The notes under the pieces are model-generated. The model was not told where the DNA came from, ran no database searches, and saw only the letters and a program-made list of their open reading frames with translations. A stretch of DNA of 64,000 nucleotides, from assembly GCA_037389465.1 (NCBI GenBank), contig JAZARR010000146.1, forward strand, positions 3,380,001 through 3,444,000, given 5' to 3'. Numbering within the stretch: position 1 is the first letter of the stretch; every line of letters begins with the position of its first letter. Both the position numbers and the translations under genes were made by a program. Source of the DNA: Baylisascaris procyonis. Taxonomy: Eukaryota; Nematoda; Chromadorea; Rhabditida; Ascarididae. Shown here one piece after another: positions 35,077 through 53,161 of the stretch.

Positions 35077-37617
35077 AAATTATTAACATATGTGCGAATA
35101 GATCCTTGGTTTCTTTCTTCATATGAAATAGGATGTTGGGCTTCTTTATCGAAAGAAAAAAGAGACAGTTTGTGTAGTGACGAATGCAATCGCGTGATTT
35201 CAAAAACGAAGAATTGCGTATGAACGACACACACCATTCGAACAGTGAATTTGGACACAATTTGAGACAGTGAAATGGATTCGTCACTTATTTCGTGTTC
35301 CAATTACAATTCCATTTCGCATTTCAGTTATAGTTCAGTTGCCTGACGATCTTGAATTCTCCATTTGGGCACGATCGACTCCTTTTCCGTTTTCTAACAA
35401 TATTTGATCTATTTATGGCGTCCAAATTTGTGAGATCGTTTTAGCTGAATTTTAAGTCAAGTTTCTGCATTGTTTTCCTTGAAAATGTAAAATGCAGGAT
35501 AAGTTAGATTGGCAAACCCATCGCGGTCGCCTCGCTTTTAACGAGAAAACAATGCTATTGTGCCCCTCCTCTTATGCAACCCTTCTTTGCGGTTGTTCTC
35601 AAAAGAACTCCTCGTCCCGCTATCCTCCATTCCCTCTATCCCATCCTCTTTGCCATTTGAATACCTTGTTCTAATTTGCATATGGCTATTGAGATTAGAA
35701 ATCACACGAGTGTTTTTGAAGGTCTATAAAACAGAGATTCTAACTTCGCCACTGGAAGGAAGACGTGATGGAAAAGTCGGAAAGGAAGGTAGTAGGATGA
35801 GATGGGAAGAGGGGATGGTAGGAAGGGGAAGGGAATCATCGCAACCGTTATCGATAGATAGTCGATAAATTGAGGCAGAATGCCACTCTTTTTCCATTAA
35901 TCCTCATGTAGTGCCTCTCAAAATACCATCCATAGTGCGCAGTATATATTGCATAAAATTTTCATGATTTCGGTTTTTATTGCATCCATATACTGAGATG
36001 TGAAAAACTTTTTTTGCCTCGATTTTTGATGAATTTGGTGGCAAATGCAAAAAAAAATCTTTTTTATTGAAAATTTCTCAGTTTATATCGTATATTTGAT
36101 GAAATATTGGATGTGATGAATGTTGATGCAAATGTTTCGACTGATCGTTTTTATGTTTCCGCATTGGTTGCAAAAAAAGAAAAGAAAAAAAAACTCATCG
36201 TGAAGGGAATTTATCTGAGAGTGTGCATTTGTGTTTTAAACTCACAAGCTGCAACAAAATGGGTTCAGGCAATCTGCCAAGTTTTCTTTAATCATTTAAA
36301 TTCTATACGAGTTTCGAATGTTGCATCTTTGATTAAACCATTTTCGTGTTCTTTTACAGCTTTTTTCAGCGTTTTTTTTTGCCGATTAAGTAGCAGAGAC
36401 GTTGATAGGAAACTCGCTTCTTCTTATCAGCTGCCCTAACTCACATCTTTTGATTGTATCGGATATTTGATCGATTTTCTTGAAAGTTCAGCTAGTATTG
36501 GATTTACATCTATTATTAATCTTAGCGATTGCAGAATAAAAGGTTCTGAAAAAGTTCGAATATGCAGCACAAGAGGTTTTCAATTCCAAGAGGTTTTTCT
36601 TTCAGAAAAAAACTTTGTAAGCATGAATTGTAGCATATTTTGCAGAGAGTCTCTTTCATTGACTTGTTTTTTAGAACGTTTAACATTCAACAACACCTAT
36701 ACCCCGCTTTCTTTAATTCTAAGTTGAGAAACATTTCTCGCACTGAGTATAAATTCAAGCGACATTTCTCCGAGTGTATAAATTTAAAGGCCATGTAATG
36801 TTGCAGTTAGTGCTGCCTTCATTAAAGTAGTGCTTATAAACAATGCGCCTTCGTTAGCCATTCGAATGAGGTGATGGTCTATAGTGCGGTTTGTTGAATT
36901 CTCTTTTATGGAAGAGAATCGCTCTCATCTAATTGTGCTTATACCGTTTCCGTAACTTGGCTGACAAGATATTGTCGTCGACCTAAAAAAATATTATTTA
37001 AAATATTCTGCATAAAGATTCCACGAAAAAAAGTTTTGCGGTTTGTGGGCAGTGCTGTGCAGAGCACAGTCGGTCGAAGCAGCCAGTCGGCTGTGTTCAA
37101 TTTGGCTGCACGCAACGCGTTAGTGCCGATGCTCGTGTATGCGGCGGCGAGGCAATGGCTCTGGTGCCGCTTGCTTTTTGTATTCGGAGCAGCCCCATCC
37201 TTCTGTTAAACTTTATTATGGGCACTCTAACAGCTGCTATCCAGGCTCTTCTCACTTTCCTGACTGCTGCTCATTTCGTATTCGCTAGCATTCGTTGTTC
37301 AGCTAGTTTCTATAGTTTCATTCATTTGCTTAAAATTAGATGGCCGAATTTCATTCTTGCAACTTCACAAAGATTTTCTCACATAAACACATTTTGTCAA
37401 CAAACAAATTCTTTTGAAAAGCAATAATAATGAAAAGCGATCTCCTATCTTTACTAACGTCACATCTATCGTTAATCTAAAGTACGAAACTATTTCAAGT
37501 TATTGCTGAAGTAGGCATATGGAAAATGTTGACAATGGACAGAGATAAATGTTAAAATTTAGTAGGCAAACTAGTGCATTACGTATCCACCTAGCTGCCA
37601 CAGAACCTTGTGTAAAT

Positions 37618-37716
37618 ATGAAGAAGCAAAGCGGAGTCAGTCAGTTGGACGCGACACAAGATTTTGAGACGTTCGTGCGGCACGCGTTCACCCGCTTTTC
37701 CTCGGCGTTAGCTTAG
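37618..37716 (+). CDS. Small open frame in a GC-rich island
   Basis: ATG at 37618 opens a 32-codon frame (SGVSQLDATQDFETFVRHAF) to TAG, 14 bp after a possible acceptor (gctgccacag). Base composition is clearly more GC-rich than the flanks. It may be a small protein, a first exon, or a non-coding element. No family is recognised. Confidence 0.2.
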   Translation: MKKQSGVSQLDATQDFETFVRHAFTRFSSALA

Positions 37717-40700
37717 CACGCCAAAGTGGTGTGCTTTGTTTCAATTTTATTCAATTTTATAATCCATATATTCGGGAAGATAAAGTGAGATATCAGTGAT
37801 ATGACATTTAAATACATTGCTTGCTATTGTACTAATCTCAAAAATCTCGTTAAATTTGCTCGTTATTTTGCTAGTGGGCGATCTTTTATAGACGTGATAG
37901 AAGCTGGAAAAAATGCAAACGAATAGCTCTTGAAGTTTATCATATTCAGATATATGAAAGAGACCACTAATATGATCTATTGAAGTCAGATGTGCAAATT
38001 CATTCGCTCAGAATTTCCTATTTAATGTAAATCCATGACAATGAAACGAAAGCTAACTGGGCCAGTTGAATACTGTTTCAATATCTAAATACTTAGCCAA
38101 CGAGCACATACGCACGCCCAATGCAATTGTTATGTACTGAATTTATTCATTTGATAATATAAATTGTGATGTTTCATCTTTCTGCACTTTTCGTTTTGCA
38201 TTTGCATTTATTATTCCCTTGCGATCTTCGTTTGTTTAAAAAAAAACGATGCATTTTTAGCAATGATTCATCATATAATGCTTTTATTCTTATTTTTTTA
38301 TGATTTGTTCTCAGCAAGTAAATTTCATTTGTTTAAAGTTTTTTTATCACTATCTTTTAAGATAGATCATTTGAGTAGGGTTACGTTACTATACTCAATC
38401 GGAGGTCACTAAGAGGACGGATAAGTAATGGATGACCGTTTTGTCTGGCCTATTTCATTTGCTGCATTTGTAGTTCTAGTTTGGCAATTGCACAATTGCT
38501 AATAATATTCTTTTACCGTTGAAAGCAGCAATAAATTCCGGAGGCAACGTTGTGACGTTGTGGAAAACGGCTTGGAAGTGCAACTGCTAGCGTCTTTTTT
38601 TTTGCCCCCTCATAGGCTACATTCAGCGCACAATGTTGTCGCCATCTCAAATGACACAATAAGAGAGAGGTCGATTTGTTAGACGTACACACTTGCAGCA
38701 CATTTCACCATCATTTCTTCGTGCTAGCAAATAATCGAAACGGGAGATGGCTTCGAATAGTTTTAGGTTATCGAAATGACACATGCAACACCTTTTGTAT
38801 GAATTGCAGTGTTTTTAAGTCCTTTCATTGCATATATTTTCAATTGAAAACTGAGTCGTTAGAAAGTGCTTTCATACTTCACTATATGAGCATAATTTCC
38901 TCTAATTTTTTCTCCTCACTTTTATGCATTTTCAATGACAGTATATAAGATGAAATGAGGAGAGAATAAAGCAAAAATAAAATATGAAACTGAAATTGAA
39001 TTGGAATTCAAATATTTTTTCTCGTTTAAATATTTATAGACAATTATTGGCATCTTTTTTTTTCTCGTTTCCTTCTCATCGATTTTTCGCTTCATTTGTA
39101 TTTACGTTAATTTTCGTATGGGATACTATTTTTAATGCAATATGATGGCAACTTGATGTCACCTTTGAAAATCTCACTTAAATTGTGTATAATTAGCGCT
39201 TCATGGCATGAGTGTTGCTGAATCTTGTGTTGCATCTAAGCATGCGTTTTATTGACAATTCGTATTTATATATGACCATTTGAAAACAACAATTTTTGAA
39301 ACGATATGTAAGTTTCATGTGATGATTGAGCATGCGAATATTTCATTTTTCAATCGTTGAGTCACAACCATCGAAATCATGCCTTTCCTTTTCACATACT
39401 TCCGTTCTTTTTTGGCAAAGAAGTGCATCATTGTACAATCACTTCTTTGCGCATGTATGTCTTCGTCTGTTTGTGTGCCGTATAACTTCTTTCACCTTGC
39501 GACATTGGAATTTGGTAAGTGTCATCTCTGTTACAATTAATCCTTCCTACCGCTTTTCGTGTTCGTCGTTTATTTGTCTCAGTTATGGACGCTTAATGGC
39601 TTCCTTCTGTTTGCCTAAGCAGATCTATTTTATAACCGATCGAGTATGAGCGAAATAACGGATTTTTGACGCTAAAAATTTCCGCATTCGTCAATTTCGT
39701 AGGATAGGCGATGAATGCATATTTGGTGGCACTTCTATATTTCTGCTTGAAGTGCAATATGATGCACAGTACGCTAGCCTCTCTGGCATTTTCTCCAATT
39801 TGTTTCCTTTTTTTTTTCTGAGGTGTTTCCAAAACAAAAAACAAAAAAAAAAAATTCGTATCGATCAATGAGCTGTCAAAAATTTTAGAACTCTTTCACT
39901 TTCAAGTGATGATTTTATTATCAGTTTTCTCCATATTTCACCTTCCCATTGCTAATTTTCTTATCGCATTTACTCCAATAGTAACTGAAGTAAGTTCTGT
40001 AGTGAACATTTGAATAAGAGATGTTTTATTTCGTCTACTATCTGCGTCTCGTTTACTTTGATTCCTTTTCGGTTGTCTAGATTTAGCCTTGTGCAAAAAA
40101 AAAAAAATCATTCACCCCAGTAATTCTATAGAGCAAATTTACGAACAATTTTCAAGCGCTTCTTTCGAGGACTTTCTTTGCTTTTGTTTTCATCATTGAA
40201 GTATGTGTGCTACAGCTTTTTGCATATGTGCTGCTACGATGAATATTACGATCTAATTTATGCATAACAAAAAATGAACATATCAAATAAGATATATTAG
40301 CACGTCAGTGAATGAACATCAGTGAATTTTTAAGTAACTTAGAAAAACTGTTATATTTAAAAGTCATTGCTCTATACAATTAATGTTTATGCTTACTTTT
40401 AACGTATATGATATTCCACTATCTTTCTAACGTTGTTTTTTTTTCAGCTTTCTATAACGAATCTATTTTCTTTCTTCGATTGCAAAATAAAGCTCAATTT
40501 TTTGCGTGCAATTGTTAGCTTATTTTAATGGCCCATTTTATGGAGATGAGCTTTAACTTAATAAAACTGGCATAAGATAGCTTTTTGTCTCATCCATATA
40601 AAATATATAGCATAAAAGAATGGCTAAATTATCTCAAAATGAGATTAATTGCTCGTTAATACAATTGCTAATGTGGATAGTTTTTTTTTTTTTTTTTTTT

Positions 40701-42147
40701 TGTAAATTTAAATCTTCACCGATAGTCTAACAAAAATTTTATCGTTTATCGATTATCACTCATCAAATAGTTGAAAATATCTTATAAATATTTTTTATGT
40801 CTAATGATCGATGAGAAATTTATGTCAATTAAAAAACTTTCAAGGGAATTTGATTCTCTTACTCAAAACAATGAAAAGAATTGAAAAAAGCAAAAAAAAA
40901 AAAAATTCTTCCATTACTTCGCTGAAATAGCGAAATGGCACTACCAACGAAAAAATGAGGAGAAATTTTCACGGAAGACAAACTTTCGCTCGAATCTTGT
41001 TTGAGTATTTGTTGCAGTAGTTTGCGATCCCTTTTCACACTGCCCCACACGAAGATGTGCAGCACTGATCTCTTCTATTATTATGCCTACCTCATTTCTA
41101 CCCCCTCTCCCTATTCTCCCTGCCTTCCCCTATCCTATTTTGGCATCGCAAATCCAATGTCGGGTTTGTGTAACCATTTATGAATAGAGGGTATTTGATA
41201 TATCTTACGATGTAAATAGACCTGCTGATTGCCCTATACCTCGAATTGTTTGAAAGTTAATCTAATTGTACATTTTATCAGCTCCTTCTAGAAGACGTTC
41301 CAGTGTTTTTGGGCAAGCGATTCAACGGCATTGCTTTGTTTGATGATTTAAAAATAACTCAAAATCTCCATAGCCGAATACTTCACAAAATTAAGAATTC
41401 GTTTCACTTACTATTAAATAGAGCTATCAACAGCGCATTTCTATAATTCAGATTTTCTAGACAATTTTATGAATGAGAATGAGCGAAAATTTTTGAAATT
41501 TATAAAATATAAATATATATTATCTTTGATAGTTCATTCGAATATTGTTTATAGCAACTACATTTTCTTTATTTATAGAAATTGTGTCTTTTATTAACTT
41601 TTATGCGCTAATTTTCAAAAATCGCATCCTTAAAGTTGTTGATCGCTTTAAATGGTTGCCAACGCATCCAGAAAACCGCAAGAAGTCACAAAATCAACCG
41701 GGAGCTAATTGACAATTCAGTCAATCAATGGAAGTGGATAGGTTGTCAGTAATGTGCTGAACAACTCTTGCTGCAATTGCAAGCAAATTAATAACGAAAG
41801 CAAGCAAAAATAGTGTCAGTGCATACGATGAAATAGCCATGAATGCTATCGACTTCTTTAATTAGCCCATTGTAACAAAATTTTAGGCCGTAAAGTCGTT
41901 GGACTTCCGGTTCTAACTTCCGGTTCCAACTTCAGCCTGTTAGTACATTCAAGAAGATGGATGATTGCTTGTAAAGTTTTGATGTTACATATCTTTGTGT
42001 TAACAGTTGTTGACTACTTCATATTTCACATTCATACAGTCTTCGGTTTTATCGGCCTTCAGTAGTGATTAGAAGAACATCTTGCTGTGAGGACGTCTCG
42101 TTTTTTGCCGTTGATTGTCTTGTTGGTCTTCACCTAGTGGAGGTGAA

Positions 42148-42159
42148 TTTTTTCTCAGG
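42148..42159 (+). promoter_or_regulatory. Strong acceptor 56 bp before a start codon
   Basis: gaattttttctcag ends at about 42159, with no plausible upstream exon and an in-frame TAA between it and the ATG at 42215. This is how a spliced-leader acceptor looks in nematodes. Confidence 0.45.
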
Positions 42160-42214
42160 TTTGTTGGAAGCAGCAGTAAAAGAATGACAAGGTGATCGGA
42201 GGTAATCCGGTAAA

Positions 42215-46956
<4,742 letters not shown>

Positions 46957-47859
46957 TTGAAAAAAAAGTTCCGCCTCGTGTCTTATGATTTCGAGTCAAG
47001 TCCAGAATTGACTGCATTACAGACTGTAGTTTTTACTACTACAAGTATTATCTAGAAGCAATAAAAAAATGCAGAGCAAAATGTTGAAACAAAAAGGTTA
47101 TAGTCATGAGAATATGCAAATTAGTGCGCTATCTCATCGGTTGTCACAATGATTACGAATTCTTGATTTCATGTTGTAAAAAGCAACAAATTCCCGATAA
47201 GATTAAATACGCTGCATTCATTTCGAGGTGTGTTTCTCTCGTTGACTGAACAATGCTATTACACTGCTATTACAACAAAATTTACAACATTCTCATTTTT
47301 TTAAATATCCTTTGCAAATTTTTGTGAAAGTGCTTGTGTTTATGTGTTTTAATCTGCATATTAACCTCACTGTGCAGATCGATTGGAGCTAGCCTTATGA
47401 AATTTGTTAGATGATTTTGCATGAAAATATACGATTTCAGTCAAAAAAAAAAAGAAATCGCTAAACGATTTCATCTCTTATAACTTATTGAATCTCATAG
47501 ATTTTAGAGGCTATTAATCAGCTATACTCGTTAAGTACAGGTAATTGTTAAATCCTGAATAAGTTGGCCGAACGCTTCCATCCGTATTCACTATCAGTAT
47601 TTCAATATTTGTTATGCGCAGAGTTTCACATAAAAATATCACGTGTATTGCATATTTCGAAGCGCTCGACAGGTGTGTTAGTATATGGGAATTCATTTAG
47701 GTGAACTGATAAGCACGGCTGTAGGCGTCAAATTGTACGTGATTTGTACTAAAGGAAACTATTACAATTACCGTTATTGTTTATGGTGTTTTCCTTTTTA
47801 TATAATATTAGCTGCTCGGTATTTGCTAACGAAATGAGTGCATAGAAGTCTCTAAGAAA
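46957..47859. other. Spacer between the Pro-rich and CaaX genes
   Basis: About 900 bp with a poly(A) signal at 47060 and no exon. An acceptor-like AG (gtgcatag) lies about 15 bp before the next ATG. The genes share orientation; the spacing is wider than typical C. elegans operons but does not exclude one. Confidence 0.45.
47060..47065 (+). promoter_or_regulatory. Poly(A) signal AATAAA for the Pro-rich protein gene
   Basis: AATAAA lies 104 bp after the TAA at 46954-46956, a normal distance, and supports the gene ending there rather than running into the next one about 900 bp downstream. Confidence 0.5.
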
Positions 47860-50800
47860 ATGAGTGAAAGATATATCTCACTAAGTCGGCAATCTGCTTT
47901 TACTTCTATATTCATGAAAGAGTATTTAGATGGTCGGACACATATGGAATATGAGGTTGCCTCACGAGCAGTATTATCGGCAATGGACTCTGCACTACAC
48001 GTTGATGGAATATGCTCAAAGGAAATTAGGCGACTCGATAAACAACTTCAAGGTGAAAAGCGATTTATTAACTCGCTGAAAAGTTCCCTCTGATTGATGA
48101 AAAAGTTGAAATTTCCAAATTTTAAATTTTTATTTCAAAGGTGGGGATGTTTTTTTCAAGCAAAAATACGATTAATATTCGAGGCCAGAAGTCACAGAAT
48201 AAATTCGGCATTTTATAATCGTTGTATTGCAAGAAGCAATAAACGATGCCAACATATTAATCAACAATTAAAGTTATAAATATGTGTTTCTTGTTTGTTT
48301 TTTTTTTTCTTCAGGAATGTTCGTAAGATTTGATGATTTCTTCAAGAAATCGTAAATAATTTTTTTAAAAAGAAAAACGGTGAATATGATAATTCTTGAG
48401 ATGTTTATCGGTTAAACTATTCAGAAAACTTTTCTTTTCTCCTCAACACTTTGAAAAAAGTTCTTGGAGAGAAATATATTTTCTTTGTTTTTTTTTAAAT
48501 TATTAATGGAGTTTTATTGGGTTATTTTAATTTCAAAAATTTAAATAGGCAAAGCGATAGTATACTTTATTTCAGATGTATAGAAACAAACTTTGTTTTC
48601 ACTATATATAATTGAAAGAGGATAACGGAAGGATTGTAAAGAAATGGAGTTCCATTTAGGTGGAAATTTATCTCCTCTAGCGGTTTAGAGGTGGTGGGGT
48701 TATTTGAGGAGAGAGAGAGTTTATTCCAGGATCGGCAGTAAGTTATGCATATGCGATCCGCCAATTTAAGGAAAAGGAATGGAAGATTCGTTCTGTGAGG
48801 ATCATCTAATACAACGTCTAAGAGAAAATGACGAGAATCGTTTTGTTGATTCGCCTGCATCAACAACGAAGAGCCTTAAAGCTGAAATCGAAGAATTGTC
48901 ATTCAGGCCTACAATTTCGGTATTCCATCTAATTATTGACTGTAGCAAAAAAAGAAAGAAAATGCGATGAGTGTTTTTAATCATAATAGTTCTCATTTTG
49001 AATCCTCATAGTCTACTTATATATTACTGCATCGTCAGTCTTATACTTCAATACTTATTGTACACTTCAATTACTCATATATTCCCAAATGCTTCAATTA
49101 CGTGCGTTCCAGTTATACACCTCAATTACGCGATTATATATATATTTGCAGTATTTCTTGAACTATAGTATATTACTGTATAGAGTATAGAGTATAGAGT
49201 ATAGAGTATAGAGTATAGAGTATAGTATAGTATAGTATAGTATAGTATAGTATAGTATAGTATAGTATAGTATAGATAGTATAGTATAGTATAGTATAGT
49301 ATAGTATAGATAGTATAGTATAGTATAGTATAGTATAGTATAGTATAGTATAGTATAGATAGTATAGTATAGTATAGTATAGTATAGTATAGTATAGTAT
49401 AGTACAGTATAGTATAGTATAGTATAGTATAGTATAGTATAGTACAGTATAGTATAGTATATATATATATATATATATATATATTCATTACTGCAGAGTA
49501 TTTTAATTCTGGCGTTATTTGTTTGATTACTTATTTATTGAGATTGAATAACTTTTGCAAGTAACTGAATTGTAATTCTGTATGTATCATAAGAGAAACG
49601 TTTTCCTCAAAAGTACCATACTTTAATCGATATTCACATAATTTAGATATAATCGGCGAATTTGAATTTCAATTAGAAATGATTTCAATTTGAGCGTTAT
49701 GTATTAAAATTTTCTTATTAGAATCGCAATTACTCGTTGTGGAAATTATTTCATAGCTGATTATCTGAATTTATAGCAATACGGATATCCACAAGTTAAT
49801 CCAATGCGTGCTCATATGGCAACTTTCAATCCGGAATATAATACCATCTCTTCATCGATTGTCGATAGAAAAGATGTTCGTCAATAGAGTTATTTTTCGT
49901 TTAATATCGTTACTAATTGTAAAGCCTCATATAGTTTAATCATTCTCGTTTATTATATAATAAAAACTAAAAAGTTTCAAATTTCCTAATAAATTTCATC
50001 ATAAAATATCGTCATTATTATTTATTCTTTTGAGGACATCATCGCTGGGCAAAGCTTCTTCTAAATAGAATGTTATTCGACTTCTTATCAAATATGCGGC
50101 CACGTAAAGAGATCACGTAGGGCGAAATATATTGATGAATTTATTTTAGGGTTACGTGGAAGATTGCTTCGAGGGAATGCACATTCGCGTTAACACTTTT
50201 GATGAAGGCGATGTAAGTTGCATCTCTTTATATTGTCTCATTGATTCATTACTTCCACTCATAATTCCAATTGTCATTTATAATCAATTTAAATTCTTGT
50301 CAACCTATCTTTTCCATTTTAATTATTCTTCATATATTTAATTTAATTTAATTTAATTAGTTGCTGAGAGGACGAAATTTTTTGCGAGCAAATTTTATTA
50401 GCATTTATTAGAGAATAATTGTCCGAGTTTCGAAATGAACTCTTTTACTGATCGTGAATAAAGTCGACAGTTTGTTCGAATTTTATTCTATCGGTAGAAA
50501 ACTCCTACTCAAAAAGATTATTCGTTTTGTTCATGAAAAAATTTCCTCGTGTGGAAAAAAAAATTTTTTTTTATCATTACATAATATGTTATGTTGTGAT
50601 AATAGTTGTCATAGATTACTCCCGACAAGTATAGATAATCTTTTCGTCTTAACAAAAGTTTTCTATCAGCAAAAAAAAAAAAAGAATTCCTATCAACCTA
50701 AAAAAAAACTATTTCTCACTTGTGATGGAAATTTTTTTTTAAATTTATTTACCTCGCCAAATTTATTTTATTTTATTTTGCATAAATTTTACTTTGCACA

Positions 50801-53161
50801 TAGATACGAAAAACATTCAGTAACTCGAATTTTTATGTAAATTTTCAAGCATATTTAATTAGAGTTGCTCATATTATTCGTTCACTTTATTACTAGATTG
50901 AATAGTAAGCAGTAAGAAGTTTGAACTTGAATATTGAACCTTTATAAGTATTCGCCATTTATGAAACGTTTAAAATTATTGTTAATTAACGAAAGAAAGT
51001 ATCAACGCCACAATCGATAAATGAGAGTTTCTTTTAATAGGGAAATTTAATTTGCAATACATTTTTTATGGGGATTTATTCTGAAATAGTAACGAAGTTA
51101 ACGAAAGAGTGTTATTGATCTGTGGAAAGTAAGCAAGAAATTATAACGCTTTCTGCGAATAAAAATTCATCTCATTCGTATAAAGTTTACTTGCAGATTT
51201 TATTTAACTATACAATTTCAATTCAATATCATTTTCAATGTTTTGAAAACAAATGGATTATCTGTTACATTATCTTCTTTATTAGGTGTACCATGGTATT
51301 ATCGTTTTTCCTAGTAGATCTATATACTGATGCTTTTTTTTTGTCATTTTTTAATAGGCATATCTCAGGAAAAATCTTTTTTTGAGAGAAAAACCGAAGT
51401 GTAAAAACGTTCCAGATGAGATGAGATGGCTTGATGAGGAATTGATTTCACATGGTTACCAACATAAAAATAAAATATTGCAAAGTGATATTTTCTTCTT
51501 TTTTTTTTCACTGATATGACCGCACAAAGGTGCCACAAAAAAACGCGCTTTCGTGCCGTTTCAACCGGTATAAAATAGAAATTCGGCCATTATGAAACAA
51601 AAATTTTGACATCTTTAGCTGTCTATGTGTCATTTTAAATGATAGATTAATATGAAAGATGATTTATGAAACCTAATCTATGATGTATGTTATGTCTATC
51701 ATATTTCGTAATTTTAGCTTAAGTTGAAACTGCCGAACACATAGACAGACACATATGCATACATGCAGACATTACATTTGCTTAGTGCGCTTTTGCAAAG
51801 CGAATTAGGAAAAGTGCGTACAGATTTGACGGTCAAACCTAATCGAATATTCCCCATCGCGTTTGCACATTTGAAGAAAAGGCTTTTTGAAAATTTCACG
51901 CAAAGTTTTATTTGTGACGTGAGATGATCATGAACATCGCTTATTTTAACATTTACCACGCTATTTTTTTTTTTTTTTTTTTTGGAAATGGAAAGTGACA
52001 CATGTTTGCAAGTGTTGGACAATAGAATGCAAATTCAGCGAAAGAGAGACAGGATAGGAGTTGCAAGGGGGTGATGGTGGATGAATGTGAAGACGATCAA
52101 CAAATGGCTAAAGGTCTGCGGAACCTCCCAGTGAGGTGTTTAACTCAGATCGACGTTTAACCTCAACAAAAACATTTTCTCGCTCACGTCATATAGTAGT
52201 TAATCAAACTTCCTAGCGTTATATTCATTCATGTGATGTTTCCGTACGAATCTCATAGAGTTGATCTACATATCACATGAATGGCGCTAAAAAATAACGC
52301 AAAAACTTTTGCAACACAAATATGCATAAATATGGTGCCATTGTTAAAATAAACTAATAGCCGGTGGCATTTTCTTTGCATATTACTGAGTATGAAAGAT
52401 AAGCAATGTGCACCAAAAAAAAAAAAAAAACGCGCGATATGTCGTCCTATTTCGTTGCCCGTTGCTTACAATGTAGCTGCAAGAAATTCCTGAATTCTCT
52501 GCGTTTTTTTTTTTTTTTTTTGCACAGATGAGTACAACACCCGCCATTCCCTTTTCTATTACTCAATGTCTGTTGGCTTAGTTCGTGGATTTGATGCTCT
52601 GGATTCGAATTGCACAATGTTGGGAAATTTTCAATTATTTGTTTCTAATTTTTAGTAAACCATTTTTTAAAGAATAATTTTTTTTTTCAAATATTTTCAT
52701 TGTCTGCGTTATTTGATTGTGCTTCATGATTGCCTATACAGGAAATGAAAAATCCTTTAAAAGTTCACATACTTTTTACGGCATTAATGCGCTTTCTTCA
52801 AGTTTTATGCTGCAGCCATGTTTTAAAAAGTGCTGCATTCCTTAGGGGACTTTCAGAAAATTCAATGTTAATGAAATATAAAGTTGTCCCTATTTAATGA
52901 ATAAATACACACAATTAAAGCGAAGATGAATAGTTCACTGTATTCGAACAAATTTCCGATCCCGACGTTTTTTTTTTTAATTTTACAATTTATTTTACGG
53001 TTGTTTTCAATTCGAATGATGAATTTCAGGAGCTGGCACTATCGGATTCAGAATTACCACAACCATCTCGATTTCAGCAAATTCAATGGGCGCTGCAAAG
53101 AGGGAAGAAGCATTACGAGAGACTCGTCCCACCGGAAAGAGTCTGCTGCACGTTAATGTAA
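47860..53161 (+). CDS. Acidic protein ending in a CaaX prenylation signal, unrecognised
   Basis: Exons with agreeing phases: 47860-48052, 48771-48919, 49777-49875, 50150-50212, 53030-53161; about 211 codons. The product starts MSERYISLSRQSAF, has a probable helical segment (YEVASRAVLSAMDSALHVDG), an acidic middle (EDSFCEDHLIQRLRENDENR), a Tyr-rich part (QYGYPQV), then DSELPQPSRFQQIQWAL and a basic stretch before VPPERVCCTLM and TAA. The last four residues, CTLM, are a CaaX box with Met last, favouring farnesylation; the preceding Cys could be palmitoylated. The protein should therefore sit on membranes. No catalytic or GTP-binding motif is seen. Uncertain points are the tttaag acceptor at 48770, the gttcgt donor at 49876, and whether the exon at 51358 belongs. 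Confidence 0.62.
49179..49484. repeat. TATAG pentanucleotide array with GAGTATA prefix
   Basis: The array starts with about six copies of a seven-base unit (GAGTATA), becomes a five-base unit (GTATA) for about 230 bp, and ends in about 26 bp of AT. Three shortened ATAGATAG joints (near 49275, 49308 and 49356) and two TACAG variants (near 49403 and 49443) interrupt it. It lies in the second intron of the CaaX gene. Confidence 0.97.
51358..51478 (+). CDS. Possible extra exon within the CaaX gene
   Basis: After tttttaatag the frame reads AYLRKNLFLREKPKCKN and VPDEMRWLDEELISHGYQ. It would enter in phase 0 after the exon ending at 50212. The only phase-0 donor that also fits the last exon is AAC|gttcca at 51408, which would cut off the second half; the donor at CATG|gttacc changes phase. 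It may be an alternative exon or part of another transcript. Confidence 0.3.

Larger units (their letters stand above)
33825..42150. other. Long gene-poor stretch
   Basis: More than 8 kb without a supported gene. It holds the fold-back repeat, homopolymer T and A tracts (for example about 40681-40702), a pyrimidine tract at about 41100-41135, and two relatively GC-rich islands (about 37030-37200 and 37610-37730). An exon-like start at 35499 after aaaatgcag (DKLDWQTHRGRLAFNEK) has no partner. Many frames of 60-110 codons on both strands look like chance. Confidence 0.45.

Noticed and set aside
36107..36727. Two frames of 110 and 86 codons
   Set aside because: Low-complexity, with A and T tracts and no splice sites linking them.
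49126..49488. 120-codon minus-strand frame rich in Tyr, Thr, Ile and Leu
   Set aside because: It is the TATAG array read in a stop-free frame, not a protein gene.
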